A DNA stretch of 64,000 nt from Thioalkalivibrio sp. ALE31 (GTDB lineage Bacteria; Pseudomonadota; Gammaproteobacteria; Ectothiorhodospirales; Ectothiorhodospiraceae), in assembly GCF_000377405.1 (NCBI RefSeq), contig NZ_KB905027.1, positions 1 to 64,000 on the forward strand, read 5' to 3'. Below are positions 17,711-25,606 of the stretch, one piece after another (the first letter of the stretch is position 1; every line of letters begins with the position of its first letter). The notes under the pieces were generated by a model. The model was not told where the DNA came from and did no database searches. It worked only from the letters and a program-made list of their open reading frames with translations. Made by a program: the position numbers and the translations under genes.

Positions 17711-18188
17711 ACGGATAGCCCGAACGGATCCACTCCGGGAAGCCGCCGGGGAAGTAGTAGAGGTTCGTAAAGCCCCATTCCAGGGCGCGGCGGGTGGCCG
17801 CCTCGGTACGCCAGCAGTCCCGCTCGTTGCAGTACATCACCAGCGGTGCGTCGACATCGCCGATGAACTCCAGCAGGTTCTCGCGGGTGAAGCGATTCCG
17901 CTCGTCGTCCCGGTCGCGCATGATGGTCAGATTGCGCGCCTCGGGCACCCGCCCCGCCTCGTAGTCCGCACGCAACCGGGTGTCGACAAACGGCACCCCC
18001 GCGCGGAACAGCCCCCAGGCCTCGGCGGCCTCGATGGTCTGACTCCCCGGGATCATCTCCGGCGCGCGGTAGGGCCCCTGGGCCGCCGCCTGCTGCGCGA
18101 ATAACAGCAGGCACAGGACCACCAGCCCCACCCGGACGAGCGATCCGCGGCGGGGCCGGAAAAGGGCCTGGTGAAATACAGCATTCAT
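17703..18188 (-). CDS. exported single-domain rhodanese
   Basis: A 161-residue periplasmic rhodanese with a signal peptide (hydrophobic core GLVVLCLLLFAQQAAA, cleavage near residue 37). The domain contains FVDTRLRADYEAGRVPEA and the active loop CNERDC with the catalytic Cys120, followed by TEAATRRALEWGF and YYFPGGFPEWI. It would move sulfane sulfur. It is first in a minus-strand cassette and its last codons overlap the start of the GGDEF-EAL gene. A start at 18188 is chosen because it gives a proper signal peptide. Confidence 0.87.
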   Translation of the reverse strand: MNAVFHQALFRPRRGSLVRVGLVVLCLLLFAQQAAAQGPYRAPEMIPGSQTIEAAEAWGLFRAGVPFVDTRLRADYEAGRVPEARNLTIMRDRDDERNRFTRENLLEFIGDVDAPLVMYCNERDCWRTEAATRRALEWGFTNLYYFPGGFPEWIRSGYPFE

Positions 18189-18302
18189 GCGCGAACGGTA
18201 GCACGGTCCGCGTCCCGAACCACGCGAAAATGCGGCCGTTTCGGGGCAGATCCGTGCAGGCACGGCCCGCATCAGCCCTCCCCCGCGCACCCGGCCCCAC
18301 AC

Positions 18303-18331
18303 GAAAAAGCCCCGCACAAGGCGGGGCTCTT
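18303..18331 (-). terminator. intrinsic terminator of the cold-shock gene
   Basis: An 8-bp GC stem (AGCCCCGC at 18308-18315 with GCGGGGCT at 18321-18328, loop acaag), followed on the minus strand by a run of T from bases 18308-18304. It lies 33 bp after the cold-shock gene stop. Confidence 0.85.
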
Positions 18332-18363
18332 CAACAACCTGGCGCTTGCGCGCCGGGGTTGTC

Positions 18364-18567
18364 TTACTGCGCTTCGACGTTCGCGGCAGCCGGACCCTTC
18401 TGGCCCTGCTCGACGTCGAACGAGACGCTCTGGCCTTCGGCCAGGGACTTGAAGCCACTACCCTGGATGGCGCTGTGATGGACGAACACGTCCTTGGAGC
18501 CATCAGTCGGGGTAATAAAGCCAAAGCCTTTTTCGTCGGAGAACCACTTCACTGTACCTGTAGCCAT
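18364..18567 (-). CDS. cspA: CspA-family cold-shock protein
   Basis: Single-stranded nucleic-acid-binding OB-fold protein of 67 residues that acts as an RNA chaperone. RNP1 is KGFGFITP and RNP2 is VFVHHSAIQ. The sequence starts [15 protein letters not shown], close to the family consensus. It is monocistronic, with a long leader upstream and a strong terminator downstream. Which of the several Csp paralogues this corresponds to cannot be told from one locus. Confidence 0.95.
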   Translation of the reverse strand: MATGTVKWFSDEKGFGFITPTDGSKDVFVHHSAIQGSGFKSLAEGQSVSFDVEQGQKGPAAANVEAQ

Positions 18568-18934
18568 TTCGGTTACCTCTGTTTTGTACGTACTGGATTG
18601 GGATTTCGAGGGGGGAGAGACTGGAGGGCAACCGAACGACGGTGAAGATTGATCGTGATTCTCTGCGGCCCCAACCGGGACCGGAACTGCGAATCTGAAC
18701 GCCCCTTGCGGGGTGTCGCCTGGTGCTGCATGGAGCCTGTTACCGTTACCTCGCGGCCATTGTCCGCCCAAACCGCGGTGCATTGATAGTGTTTTTTCGG
18801 GTTTTCTCGAGCGCCAGCCAGAAACCCCTTTGGGATCCGTGACTTGCCATCGAATTTATTTTTCGGTTCGCACACGGGCCAGACCGTCCCCGCGGCAACC
18901 GAGCGCAAAACCCGCGATTCTGCCCGCATCGCGT
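18568..18934 (-). promoter_or_regulatory. long leader and promoter region of the cold-shock gene
   Basis: A 367-bp gene-free stretch lies between the M48 peptidase stop and the cold-shock start. Cold-shock genes often have long structured leaders, and this spacing fits that. A purine-rich AGAGGT site precedes the ATG. I did not find a convincing -35/-10 pair or a recognisable cold box. Confidence 0.4.
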
Positions 18935-20851
18935 TCAGACGCCGCCCTCGCCGGTCGGCTGGGATCCAGCCCAGTCGTCCACGGCCAGCGGCAACGGGAC
19001 ATGCAGCGCGGCCGCCATCACCCGCATCAGTTCGACCTCGGCGGTCACCACCTGCCCGCCATGGCTCGCGGTGGTGACCATGGCCTGGATCAGCTGGTCC
19101 TTGTCGCGCATGCGCAGGCCATCCAGTTGCTCCAGCACACGGTCCAGCACACTGGCCCAGGCGCGGGTCCCGGAGGGACCGGTCAGGGCCTCCGGGAGCT
19201 CGACTGTCAGCGGCAGGGCGCCGGTCAGGACACCCACGCCGGCCGTCAGCGCCGCGCGCGCCGCGGCCGGATCGGCCGCGTGACCGTGATGGGCAAGCAC
19301 CGCCAGCAGGAAATGCGCGCCCTCCTGGTGGTCCTCCAGGGCAGCGTGGCGCGGCCGGGACGCGGCGGCCGGGTCCTGAATGTCCCCGAGCTGCCGGTCA
19401 AGAAGACGCCCCAGCGCGTATTCGAAGACCGCCACTCGCCCGTCGGCATGGATCAGGCGATCGACCAAGGACCGCAGGCGTGCCCTGTCGTCCGCGTCCA
19501 GGCGCCGCAGGGCCGGGAATCCGAGCTCCAGCAAGGGCAGGCGCAGATCGTCCCGCAGCTCGGGTTCCGCTGTCTGCAGGCGGCGCACGGCCTCCTGGAG
19601 GTCACCACCCAGCGCCTCGCCAATCAGCGCCAGCTGCCGTTCGCGTACCTCCGGGTCCGGGTTCAGGATCAGATACAGCACCACCTCGATCGCCCGCGCC
19701 TCCGAGCGCGCGGCCCAGGCCAGCGGCCCCGGGATGGCGGCCAGCAGCATCCCCGCCCCCAGGATGTGGGTCAGGGCCGGATGGCCGCCCAGGGCGTCCT
19801 CCACGGCCTCCGCCCCGGGCAGACGCCCCTCGCGCTCGCGCTGCATGCCGTCCACCGCGCGCTCGCGCGCCCGTTCGCGCACGCGGGCATTGAGCCGCTC
19901 GCGCAGGCCCTTGAGCTCCTCCGGATCGAATTGCGGCTGCAGGATGCGTACACGCTCCAGCAGCGGCGGATGGGTCTCGAAGAGCTGCCCGATCGCGTCG
20001 CTGGCAAACAGCATATGGGTGATCTCCTCGGTATTGCCGTTGAGACCGGCATAGCGCGCCGCCACCTTCTTCAGGGCACCGGCCAGGCCGTCCGGCTCGC
20101 GGGTAAACTGCACCGCGTGGGCATCCGCCAGGTATTCGCGCTGGCGCGAGATGCCCGCGCGGATCCAGCGCGCCAGCGCCAACCCCGCATAGCCGACCAC
20201 GATCAGCGTGACACTGAGCACCCCGACCCCGGTATCCGCGACATCCCCCTTGTGGCGGCGGCGCCGGCGCGCCAGCCCGCCCTGGCCCAGCAGCGCCAGG
20301 ACCTCGATGCCGTAGAGGATGCCGATCAGGCGCATGTTGAGGCGCATGTCGCCATTGAGGATATGTCCGAACTCGTGCGCGACCACCCCCTTCAGCTCGG
20401 CCCGCTCCAGGCTGTCCAGGGCGCCGCGGGTGACCGCGATCACCGCGTCATTCGGGGCAAACCCGGCCGCGAAGGCGTTGATGCCCAGGTCCTGTTCCAG
20501 CACGTAGACCTCGGGCACCGGCATCCCGGAGGCAATCGCCATCTCCTCGACCACGTTGCGCAGCCGCTGCCACTGGGGGTCGGCGGGGTTGCCCGCGATG
20601 CGCACGCCGCCCATCTCCTGCGCGATCAGGCCGCCACCCCCGGCCCGCAGCTGCCAGGCCCGGTACAGGCTCGCGAGCACGATCAGCCCCGCCGTGATCC
20701 CCATGGTCCAGGCGATCGCCGCACCGCTGCCGCCCAGGAGCCAGACCGCAATGCCCAGCACTCCGACAACCGCCAGCACCGCCAGGGCGAACAGAACCAG
20801 CAACCAGCGGGTCCTGCGCTGCACCTGGTCCTGCTGTTCGAAAAAGTTCAT
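18935..20851 (-). CDS. M48-family membrane metallopeptidase with large C-terminal extension
   Basis: Inner-membrane zinc protease of 638 residues. Two helices lie at residues 17-39 and 44-65. The zinc motif is HEFGH at 159-163, and the downstream Glu ligand is in the REYLADAHAV region. Two further helices lie near 175-230. HtpX-type peptidases are about 290 residues; here some 300 extra residues follow, with a hydrophobic stretch around ILGAGMLLAAIPGPLAWAA and helical, charged sequence. The target is unknown; it may act in membrane protein quality control. A MITE-like element ends 22 bp upstream of its start. Confidence 0.83.
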   Translation of the reverse strand: MNFFEQQDQVQRRTRWLLVLFALAVLAVVGVLGIAVWLLGGSGAAIAWTMGITAGLIVLASLYRAWQLRAGGGGLIAQEMGGVRIAGNPADPQWQRLRNVVEEMAIASGMPVPEVYVLEQDLGINAFAAGFAPNDAVIAVTRGALDSLERAELKGVVAHEFGHILNGDMRLNMRLIGILYGIEVLALLGQGGLARRRRRHKGDVADTGVGVLSVTLIVVGYAGLALARWIRAGISRQREYLADAHAVQFTREPDGLAGALKKVAARYAGLNGNTEEITHMLFASDAIGQLFETHPPLLERVRILQPQFDPEELKGLRERLNARVRERARERAVDGMQREREGRLPGAEAVEDALGGHPALTHILGAGMLLAAIPGPLAWAARSEARAIEVVLYLILNPDPEVRERQLALIGEALGGDLQEAVRRLQTAEPELRDDLRLPLLELGFPALRRLDADDRARLRSLVDRLIHADGRVAVFEYALGRLLDRQLGDIQDPAAASRPRHAALEDHQEGAHFLLAVLAHHGHAADPAAARAALTAGVGVLTGALPLTVELPEALTGPSGTRAWASVLDRVLEQLDGLRMRDKDQLIQAMVTTASHGGQVVTAEVELMRVMAAALHVPLPLAVDDWAGSQPTGEGGV

Positions 20852-20873
20852 GGCTGTCCCTCGCCCGCGCTAG

Positions 20874-21199
20874 GGAGACACTGATTGAATCGCACGTCCG
20901 CGCTCGAGTCACTTTTGCGTGCGTTTAATGCGCGGTGACTGCCGTGCAGTCATTCTGCACAAGGGATCCGCAACGCCGTGCGCGCGCCCGTTTTCGATCA
21001 ACAACGGGCGGCCGAGCCCGCTCTTTCAATCACTTGTCGGGTTGGTGCCCCCTGTTCCCCGATCCTCCGTTGCGCCCCAATCCATCAGAAACGGGCGGGT
21101 AGAACCACTACCCGCTGCACGACGCGCCTTGTCTCGGAGCGCTTTGTTTCGAAAAACTGGGGGGCACCAACGCGGACGTGCGATTCAATCAGCGTCTCC
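20874..21199. mobile_element. MITE-like element with 29-bp TIRs and CTAG duplications
   Basis: Terminal inverted repeats at 20874-20902 and 21171-21199 match at 28 of 29 positions (the outer part reads GGAGACRCTGATTGAATCGC). The element is flanked by CTAG at 20870-20873 and 21200-21203, fitting the YTAR target of IS5-group elements. An inner inverted repeat is at 21041-21051 and 21160-21170. The 326 bp contain no transposase, so movement would need an enzyme supplied elsewhere. Short open frames inside look spurious. The element occupies most of the 474-bp space between the M48 peptidase start and the pmbA stop. Confidence 0.82.
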
Positions 21200-21325
21200 C
21201 TAGGCCGCCGCCTCGCGGGGTCGGGCGGTCACGGCCATGCAGCCACACGACGAGCGTAGCAGCGTGGAGGGTACCGGGGAATGCGCCGCGCACGCCCACT
21301 GCCGGGCGCGCGCCGCGAGGGCGGC

Positions 21326-22714
21326 TCAGTCGCCGGCGACGGTCATCGACTCGATCAGGATGGAGCCGGTGTGGATGTTGCCGCGGCGGTCGACATCGGT
21401 GCCCACGGCCGCCATGCGCCGGAACATGTCCTTCAGGTTGCCGGCGATGGTGATCTCCTCCACCGGGTACTGCAGCTCGCCGTTCTCGACCCAGAACCCG
21501 GCAGCCCCGCGGGAGTAGTCGCCGGTCACCATGTTCACGCCCTGCCCGATCAGCTCGGTCACCAGGAAGCCGGTACCCATCTCGGACAGCAGGGCGTCAA
21601 AGTCCTTGTCCCCCGGGGCCACGGTCACATTGCGCGCGCCACCGGCGTTGCCGGTAGTCTCCAGCCCCAGCCGACGCGCAGCGTAACTGTCCAGGGTATA
21701 GCTCTGCAGGACGCCATCGGCGATCAGCGGCCGGTTGCGGGTGCGCACCCCCTCGCCGTCGAAGGGTGCGCTGCCCAGCGCGCGCGGGGTCAGCGGGCGT
21801 TCCTCGATCTGCATCCAGGCGGGGAACACGGTCTCGCCCACGGCATTCAACAGGAACGAACTTTCGCGGTACTGGGCCGGCCCGGAGATCGCGCGGGTGA
21901 AGCTGCCGATCAGGGTGCGCGCCATCTCCGGCGCGAACAGCACCGGGCAGGTGCGGGTGGAGAGCTTGCGCCCGCCCAGCCGGCGCACGGTGCGCTCGGC
22001 CGCCTCGCGCCCGATCGCCTCGGCGGCGGTCAGGTCGCCCGCGTGGCGGGCCACGGTGTAGGCATAGTCGCGCTGCATGCCGGCCGCGTCGCGCGCCACC
22101 AGGGCGCAGGACAGCGAGTGCCGGGTACTGCGATAGCCCCCCATGAAGCCCTGGCTGTCGCCGAGAAAGGCCATGGCGCGCCGCGTACTGACGCTGGCGC
22201 CCTCGGAGTTCTCGATCCGGTCGTCGGCCGCGAAGCCCGCGGCCTCGATCGCGCGGGCCAGTTCGGTCGCCTCGGTGGCGCTGCAGCCCCAGGGGTGGTC
22301 AAGGTCGAGGTCCTCCCAGTCGCTCGCCTTGAACGCGGGGTCCGGCATCCCGGCATACGGATCCGGCTCGGTGTAGCGGGCGATGCGGCAGGCGGCCTCG
22401 ACGGTGTCGATCAGGGCCTGGTCGCTGAAGTCCGTGGTGGAGGCCGCCCCCTTGGACTGGCCGAAGTAGACGATCAGCGACAGGCTCTGGTCGCGCTCGT
22501 GCTCCAGGCTCTCGATCTCCCCCTTGCGCACACCCAGCTCCAGCCCGACGCTGTGGCTGACCACCGCCTGGGCGTCCGAGGCCCCGCGCTCGCGCGCCGC
22601 CTCCAGCGTGCGCTGGACCCGTGCCTGGAGGGATTCCGGCGAATGGGACAGGGCCTGGACCTCGCCGTCCTGGGACAGGGATTCCGGGCTCACGCGTTCG
22701 GGAGATGTACTCAT
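21326..22714 (-). CDS. pmbA: metalloprotease-related protein PmbA (TldE)
   Basis: The non-catalytic partner of the TldD/TldE heterodimeric protease, 462 residues. Together they degrade unfolded peptides and mature some modified peptides. The sequence shows the family segments VGLELGVRKGEIESLEHERD and SFLLNAVGETVFPAWMQIEE (start of each), and the C-terminal GDYSRGAAGFWVENGELQYPVEEITIAGNL region. It lacks an HExxxH motif, as expected for TldE. It sits downstream of tldD on the same strand, separated by a small unknown gene. Confidence 0.94.
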   Translation of the reverse strand: MSTSPERVSPESLSQDGEVQALSHSPESLQARVQRTLEAARERGASDAQAVVSHSVGLELGVRKGEIESLEHERDQSLSLIVYFGQSKGAASTTDFSDQALIDTVEAACRIARYTEPDPYAGMPDPAFKASDWEDLDLDHPWGCSATEATELARAIEAAGFAADDRIENSEGASVSTRRAMAFLGDSQGFMGGYRSTRHSLSCALVARDAAGMQRDYAYTVARHAGDLTAAEAIGREAAERTVRRLGGRKLSTRTCPVLFAPEMARTLIGSFTRAISGPAQYRESSFLLNAVGETVFPAWMQIEERPLTPRALGSAPFDGEGVRTRNRPLIADGVLQSYTLDSYAARRLGLETTGNAGGARNVTVAPGDKDFDALLSEMGTGFLVTELIGQGVNMVTGDYSRGAAGFWVENGELQYPVEEITIAGNLKDMFRRMAAVGTDVDRRGNIHTGSILIESMTVAGD

Positions 22715-22822
22715 GCAGGGTTCCGCTATAAAGGGACGAGTCGGGGATATCCGTCAGGGATACAGAAACAGGGAAGCGGCCCCGGGCCATTCAGCCCGGA
22801 ACCGCATGCGGTGCCGGGCGAT

Positions 22823-23086
22823 CTAGTCGACCCGGGCGCCGTGCTTGTGGACCGCGCCGGCGTTGCCCCAGCGCTCAAGGTCGTCGACATGCACGCCGAC
22901 CCAGTACAGCATGCCGACGCTGTCCCGGGTCCAGCCGCCGACCAGGTCCTGGCCCTCGCCCAGCTCGACGTGGTGGGCAAACTGCTCGGCCTTGTCGCGC
23001 GCGCGGAACACATGCCACTGCACGATCTGGTCGTGGCCATGCCCTTCCGGCAGGGAACGTTCCTGTTCGAGGAAATCGAGATTCAT
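22823..23086 (-). CDS. hypothetical protein between tldD and pmbA
   Basis: An 87-residue acidic, His- and Trp-containing protein (MNLDFLEQERSLPEGHGHD at the start) of unrecognised family. It has no signal peptide or membrane segment. The ATG follows a GAGGCAAC-type site, and the gene lies between tldD (stop 57 bp upstream) and pmbA (108 bp downstream), all on the minus strand. Many Gammaproteobacteria have yjgA at this place. This protein is much shorter and does not resemble it. Confidence 0.6.
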   Translation of the reverse strand: MNLDFLEQERSLPEGHGHDQIVQWHVFRARDKAEQFAHHVELGEGQDLVGGWTRDSVGMLYWVGVHVDDLERWGNAGAVHKHGARVD

Positions 23087-23143
23087 CTGTTGCCTCCTTG
23101 TCCTTGTCGCCGTTTCGACGCCGATTCTCCGGTCCCGCAGCGC

Positions 23144-24586
23144 TCACGCCGCCTGGGTACCGCCCACGGTCATGCCATCGATCCGCAGCGTGGGCTGACC
23201 CACGCCAACCGGCACGCCCTGGCCCTCCTTGCCGCAGGTCCCGATACCGGAATCGAGCTTCATGTCGTTGCCGATCATCGATACCCGCGTCAGCACATCC
23301 GGGCCATTCCCGATCAGGGTCGCACCCTTGACCGGGTACGTCACCTTGCCCTTCTCCACCCGATAGGCCTCGGAGGCGGAGAACACGAACTTGCCGGAGG
23401 TGATGTCCACCTGGCCGCCGCCGAAATTGACTGCGTACAGGCCGTCGTCCACCGAGGCCAGGATCTCCTCCGGGTCGGCGTCGCCGCCGAGCATGTAGGT
23501 ATTGGTCATGCGCGGCATCGGCAGCCGGGCATAGGACTCGCGGCGGCCGTTGCCGGTGGAGCGCGTGCCCATCAGGCGGGCGTTCATCTCGTCCTGCATG
23601 TAGCCGCGCAGTACGCCGTCTTCGATGAGCACGGTCTGCTGGGTGGGGTTGCCCTCGTCGTCGACGTTCAGCGAGCCGCGCCGCCCCTCCAGGGTGCCGT
23701 CATCGACGATGGTGATGCCCTTCGCCGCGACCTGCTCGCCGACGCGCCCGGAGAACGCCGAGGTGCCCTTGCGGTTGAAGTCGCCCTCCAGCCCGTGGCC
23801 GATCGCCTCGTGCAGCAGCACGCCCGGCCAGCCGGGGCCGAGCACCACCTTCATGGTCCCGGCCGGGGCCTCGCGCGCCTCCAGGTTGACCAGCGCCTGG
23901 CGCACGGCCTCGCGGGCATAGCCGGCGGCCCGGTCCGACTCGCGGAAGTACTGGTAGCCGAAGCGTCCGCCGCCGCCCGAGGTCCCGGATTCGCGACGCC
24001 CTCCCTGTTCGACGATGACCTGCACGTTCAGGCGCACCAGCGGGCGCACGTCGGTCGTCAGCTCGCCGCGGGCATTGAGAACCAGCACGACCTCGTGCAC
24101 CCCGGCCAGGGAACACATCACCTGGGTGACGCGCGAATCCTCGGCGCGGGCCACGGCATCCACCTCCTTCAGGAGGTCGATCTTGGTCTGTTCGTCCAGC
24201 GAATCCAGCGGGTTGTCGGGGGCGTACAGCGCCGGGCGCGACGGCGACCGCGAGGCCACGGCGATGCGCCCGCTCTGACCGGCGCTCGCGATGCTGCGCG
24301 CGGTCTTCGCGGCCTCCAGCATGGCCGGCATCGCGATATCGTCGGAATAGGCGAACCCGGTCTGCTCGCCACGCACCACGCGGATGCCGACCCCGCGCTC
24401 GATATTGAAGCTGGCGGACTTCACGATGCCATCCTCCAGCGACCACCCCTCCTGGCTGGCGAACTGGAAGTAGCAGTCGCCCCCGTCGATGTCGTGACCG
24501 AAGGTGGTACCCAGAAGGGTGCTCAGCTCGCTGTCGCCGAGACCGGCGGGGTCGAGCAGGGTCTGTTGCGCAAGACGGTCGATCAT
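23144..24586 (-). CDS. tldD: metalloprotease TldD
   Basis: Catalytic subunit of the TldD/TldE protease, 480 residues. The zinc-binding motif HEAIGHGLEGDF (HExxxH) lies in the middle, after GPGWPGVLL. Other hallmarks are FGHDIDGGDCYFQF near the N-terminus and DVLTRVSMIGNDM near the C-terminus. The ATG has a GAGAGGA site. It lies in the conserved order rng-yhdP-nitrilase-tldD-pmbA. Confidence 0.96.
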   Translation of the reverse strand: MIDRLAQQTLLDPAGLGDSELSTLLGTTFGHDIDGGDCYFQFASQEGWSLEDGIVKSASFNIERGVGIRVVRGEQTGFAYSDDIAMPAMLEAAKTARSIASAGQSGRIAVASRSPSRPALYAPDNPLDSLDEQTKIDLLKEVDAVARAEDSRVTQVMCSLAGVHEVVLVLNARGELTTDVRPLVRLNVQVIVEQGGRRESGTSGGGGRFGYQYFRESDRAAGYAREAVRQALVNLEAREAPAGTMKVVLGPGWPGVLLHEAIGHGLEGDFNRKGTSAFSGRVGEQVAAKGITIVDDGTLEGRRGSLNVDDEGNPTQQTVLIEDGVLRGYMQDEMNARLMGTRSTGNGRRESYARLPMPRMTNTYMLGGDADPEEILASVDDGLYAVNFGGGQVDITSGKFVFSASEAYRVEKGKVTYPVKGATLIGNGPDVLTRVSMIGNDMKLDSGIGTCGKEGQGVPVGVGQPTLRIDGMTVGGTQAA

Positions 24587-24611
24587 GCAGTCCTCTCGGG
24601 TTCGGAGATCG

Positions 24612-24642
24612 GCTGCCCCGCCGCACTCGCAGGCGGGGCAGC
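24612..24642. other. 11-bp perfect stem-loop between nitrilase and tldD
   Basis: GCTGCCCCGCC at 24612-24622 pairs with GGCGGGGCAGC at 24632-24642 across a 9-base loop. There is no T run on either side, so it is either a weak terminator after the nitrilase gene or an RNA-stabilising stem upstream of tldD. Confidence 0.45.
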
Positions 24643-24720
24643 ACTTGTCGGTTCAGTATGGAGCTTGGGGCACCGCCCGCGCTTTCAAGCGCGCCGGCGT
24701 TGCGGGTTTATGTCGCCGGA

Positions 24721-25551
24721 TCAGGTGGTCCCGGGGCACGGCAGGCGGCGATGCTCCACGGCCGGGAAGCTGTTGCGGATGCGTGCGGCCTGGGCCCGGT
24801 CCAGATCGGCCAGCAGCACGCCCGGGTTGCGCTGGAGCTGGCCGACGATCCGGCCCCACGGATCCACCAGGGCGCTGTGGCCATAGGTTTCGCGGCCGTT
24901 CACATGGAACCCGCCCTGAGCCGCCGACAGCATGTAGCACTGGTTCTCGATGGCGCGCGCCCGCAGCAGCACGTCCCAGTGCGCCTGCCCCGTCTGCGCC
25001 GTGAAGGCCGCCGGCAGGGCGACCCATTCCGCCCCCTGATCCAGCAGGGCCCGGAACAGCTCGGGGAAGCGCAGGTCGTAGCAGATCGCCAGGCCCATGC
25101 GGCCGGCCGGCGTATCCACGACCACCACCTGGTCGCCGCGCTCGAAGACCTTCGATTCGGTATAGGCCTCGCTGCTGTCCGGCAGGCGCACGTCGAACAG
25201 GTGGATCTTGTCGTAGCGCGCCACCTGCTGCCCCTGATCGTCGAACACCAGGCAGGCGGACCGCACCCGGTCGCCACCCGCGGTCTGCAGCGGGATGGTC
25301 CCGCCGACAATCCACAGCCCGAGGCGCCGGGCCTGCTCGGCGAGAAAGGCCTGCAGCGGACCGGCCCCGTCGGCGACCTCGGCGATGCCGAGGACATCGG
25401 TCTCCTGCATGCCCATGAAGGCGAAGTTCTCCGGCAACACCGCCAGGCGCGCGCCCTTGTCGGCCGCCTCCTGCAGCAGTCGCTTGGCCTCCAGGAGGTT
25501 CGCCTGGGGCTGGGGTCCGGAGGCCATCTGGATGGCCGCTACCTGAGTCAT
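24721..25551 (-). CDS. carbon-nitrogen hydrolase (Nit1-like, deaminated glutathione amidase type)
   Basis: Nitrilase-superfamily enzyme of 276 residues with the complete Glu-Lys-Cys triad: E41 in LPENFAF, K115 in YDKIHLFD and C157 in AICYDLRFPELFR. The YDKIHLFDV segment and its place between yhdP and tldD match the Nit1-type amidases that repair deaminated glutathione. Exact substrate specificity is inferred from family and position. It lies 55 bp after yhdP. Confidence 0.88.
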   Translation of the reverse strand: MTQVAAIQMASGPQPQANLLEAKRLLQEAADKGARLAVLPENFAFMGMQETDVLGIAEVADGAGPLQAFLAEQARRLGLWIVGGTIPLQTAGGDRVRSACLVFDDQGQQVARYDKIHLFDVRLPDSSEAYTESKVFERGDQVVVVDTPAGRMGLAICYDLRFPELFRALLDQGAEWVALPAAFTAQTGQAHWDVLLRARAIENQCYMLSAAQGGFHVNGRETYGHSALVDPWGRIVGQLQRNPGVLLADLDRAQAARIRNSFPAVEHRRLPCPGTT

Positions 25552-25606
25552 GTTGCTCCGCTTGTCCGTTGCGAGACCGGTCGGGGCGCCACTGCCCGCG
25601 CCGGTA

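Noticed and set aside
18568-18934. Riboswitch in the long leader of the cold-shock gene
   Set aside because: No conserved riboswitch core could be recognised; a temperature-responsive leader is possible but cannot be shown by eye.
20919-21259. Two short open frames inside the MITE-like element
   Set aside because: They run across the terminal repeat, have no ribosome site and no recognisable product; they are chance frames in a GC-rich non-coding element.
21281-24886. A plus-strand open frame of about 1200 codons across pmbA and tldD
   Set aside because: It is antisense to two well-conserved genes and shows low-complexity Gly/Ala/Arg/His-rich translation typical of GC-rich shadow frames.
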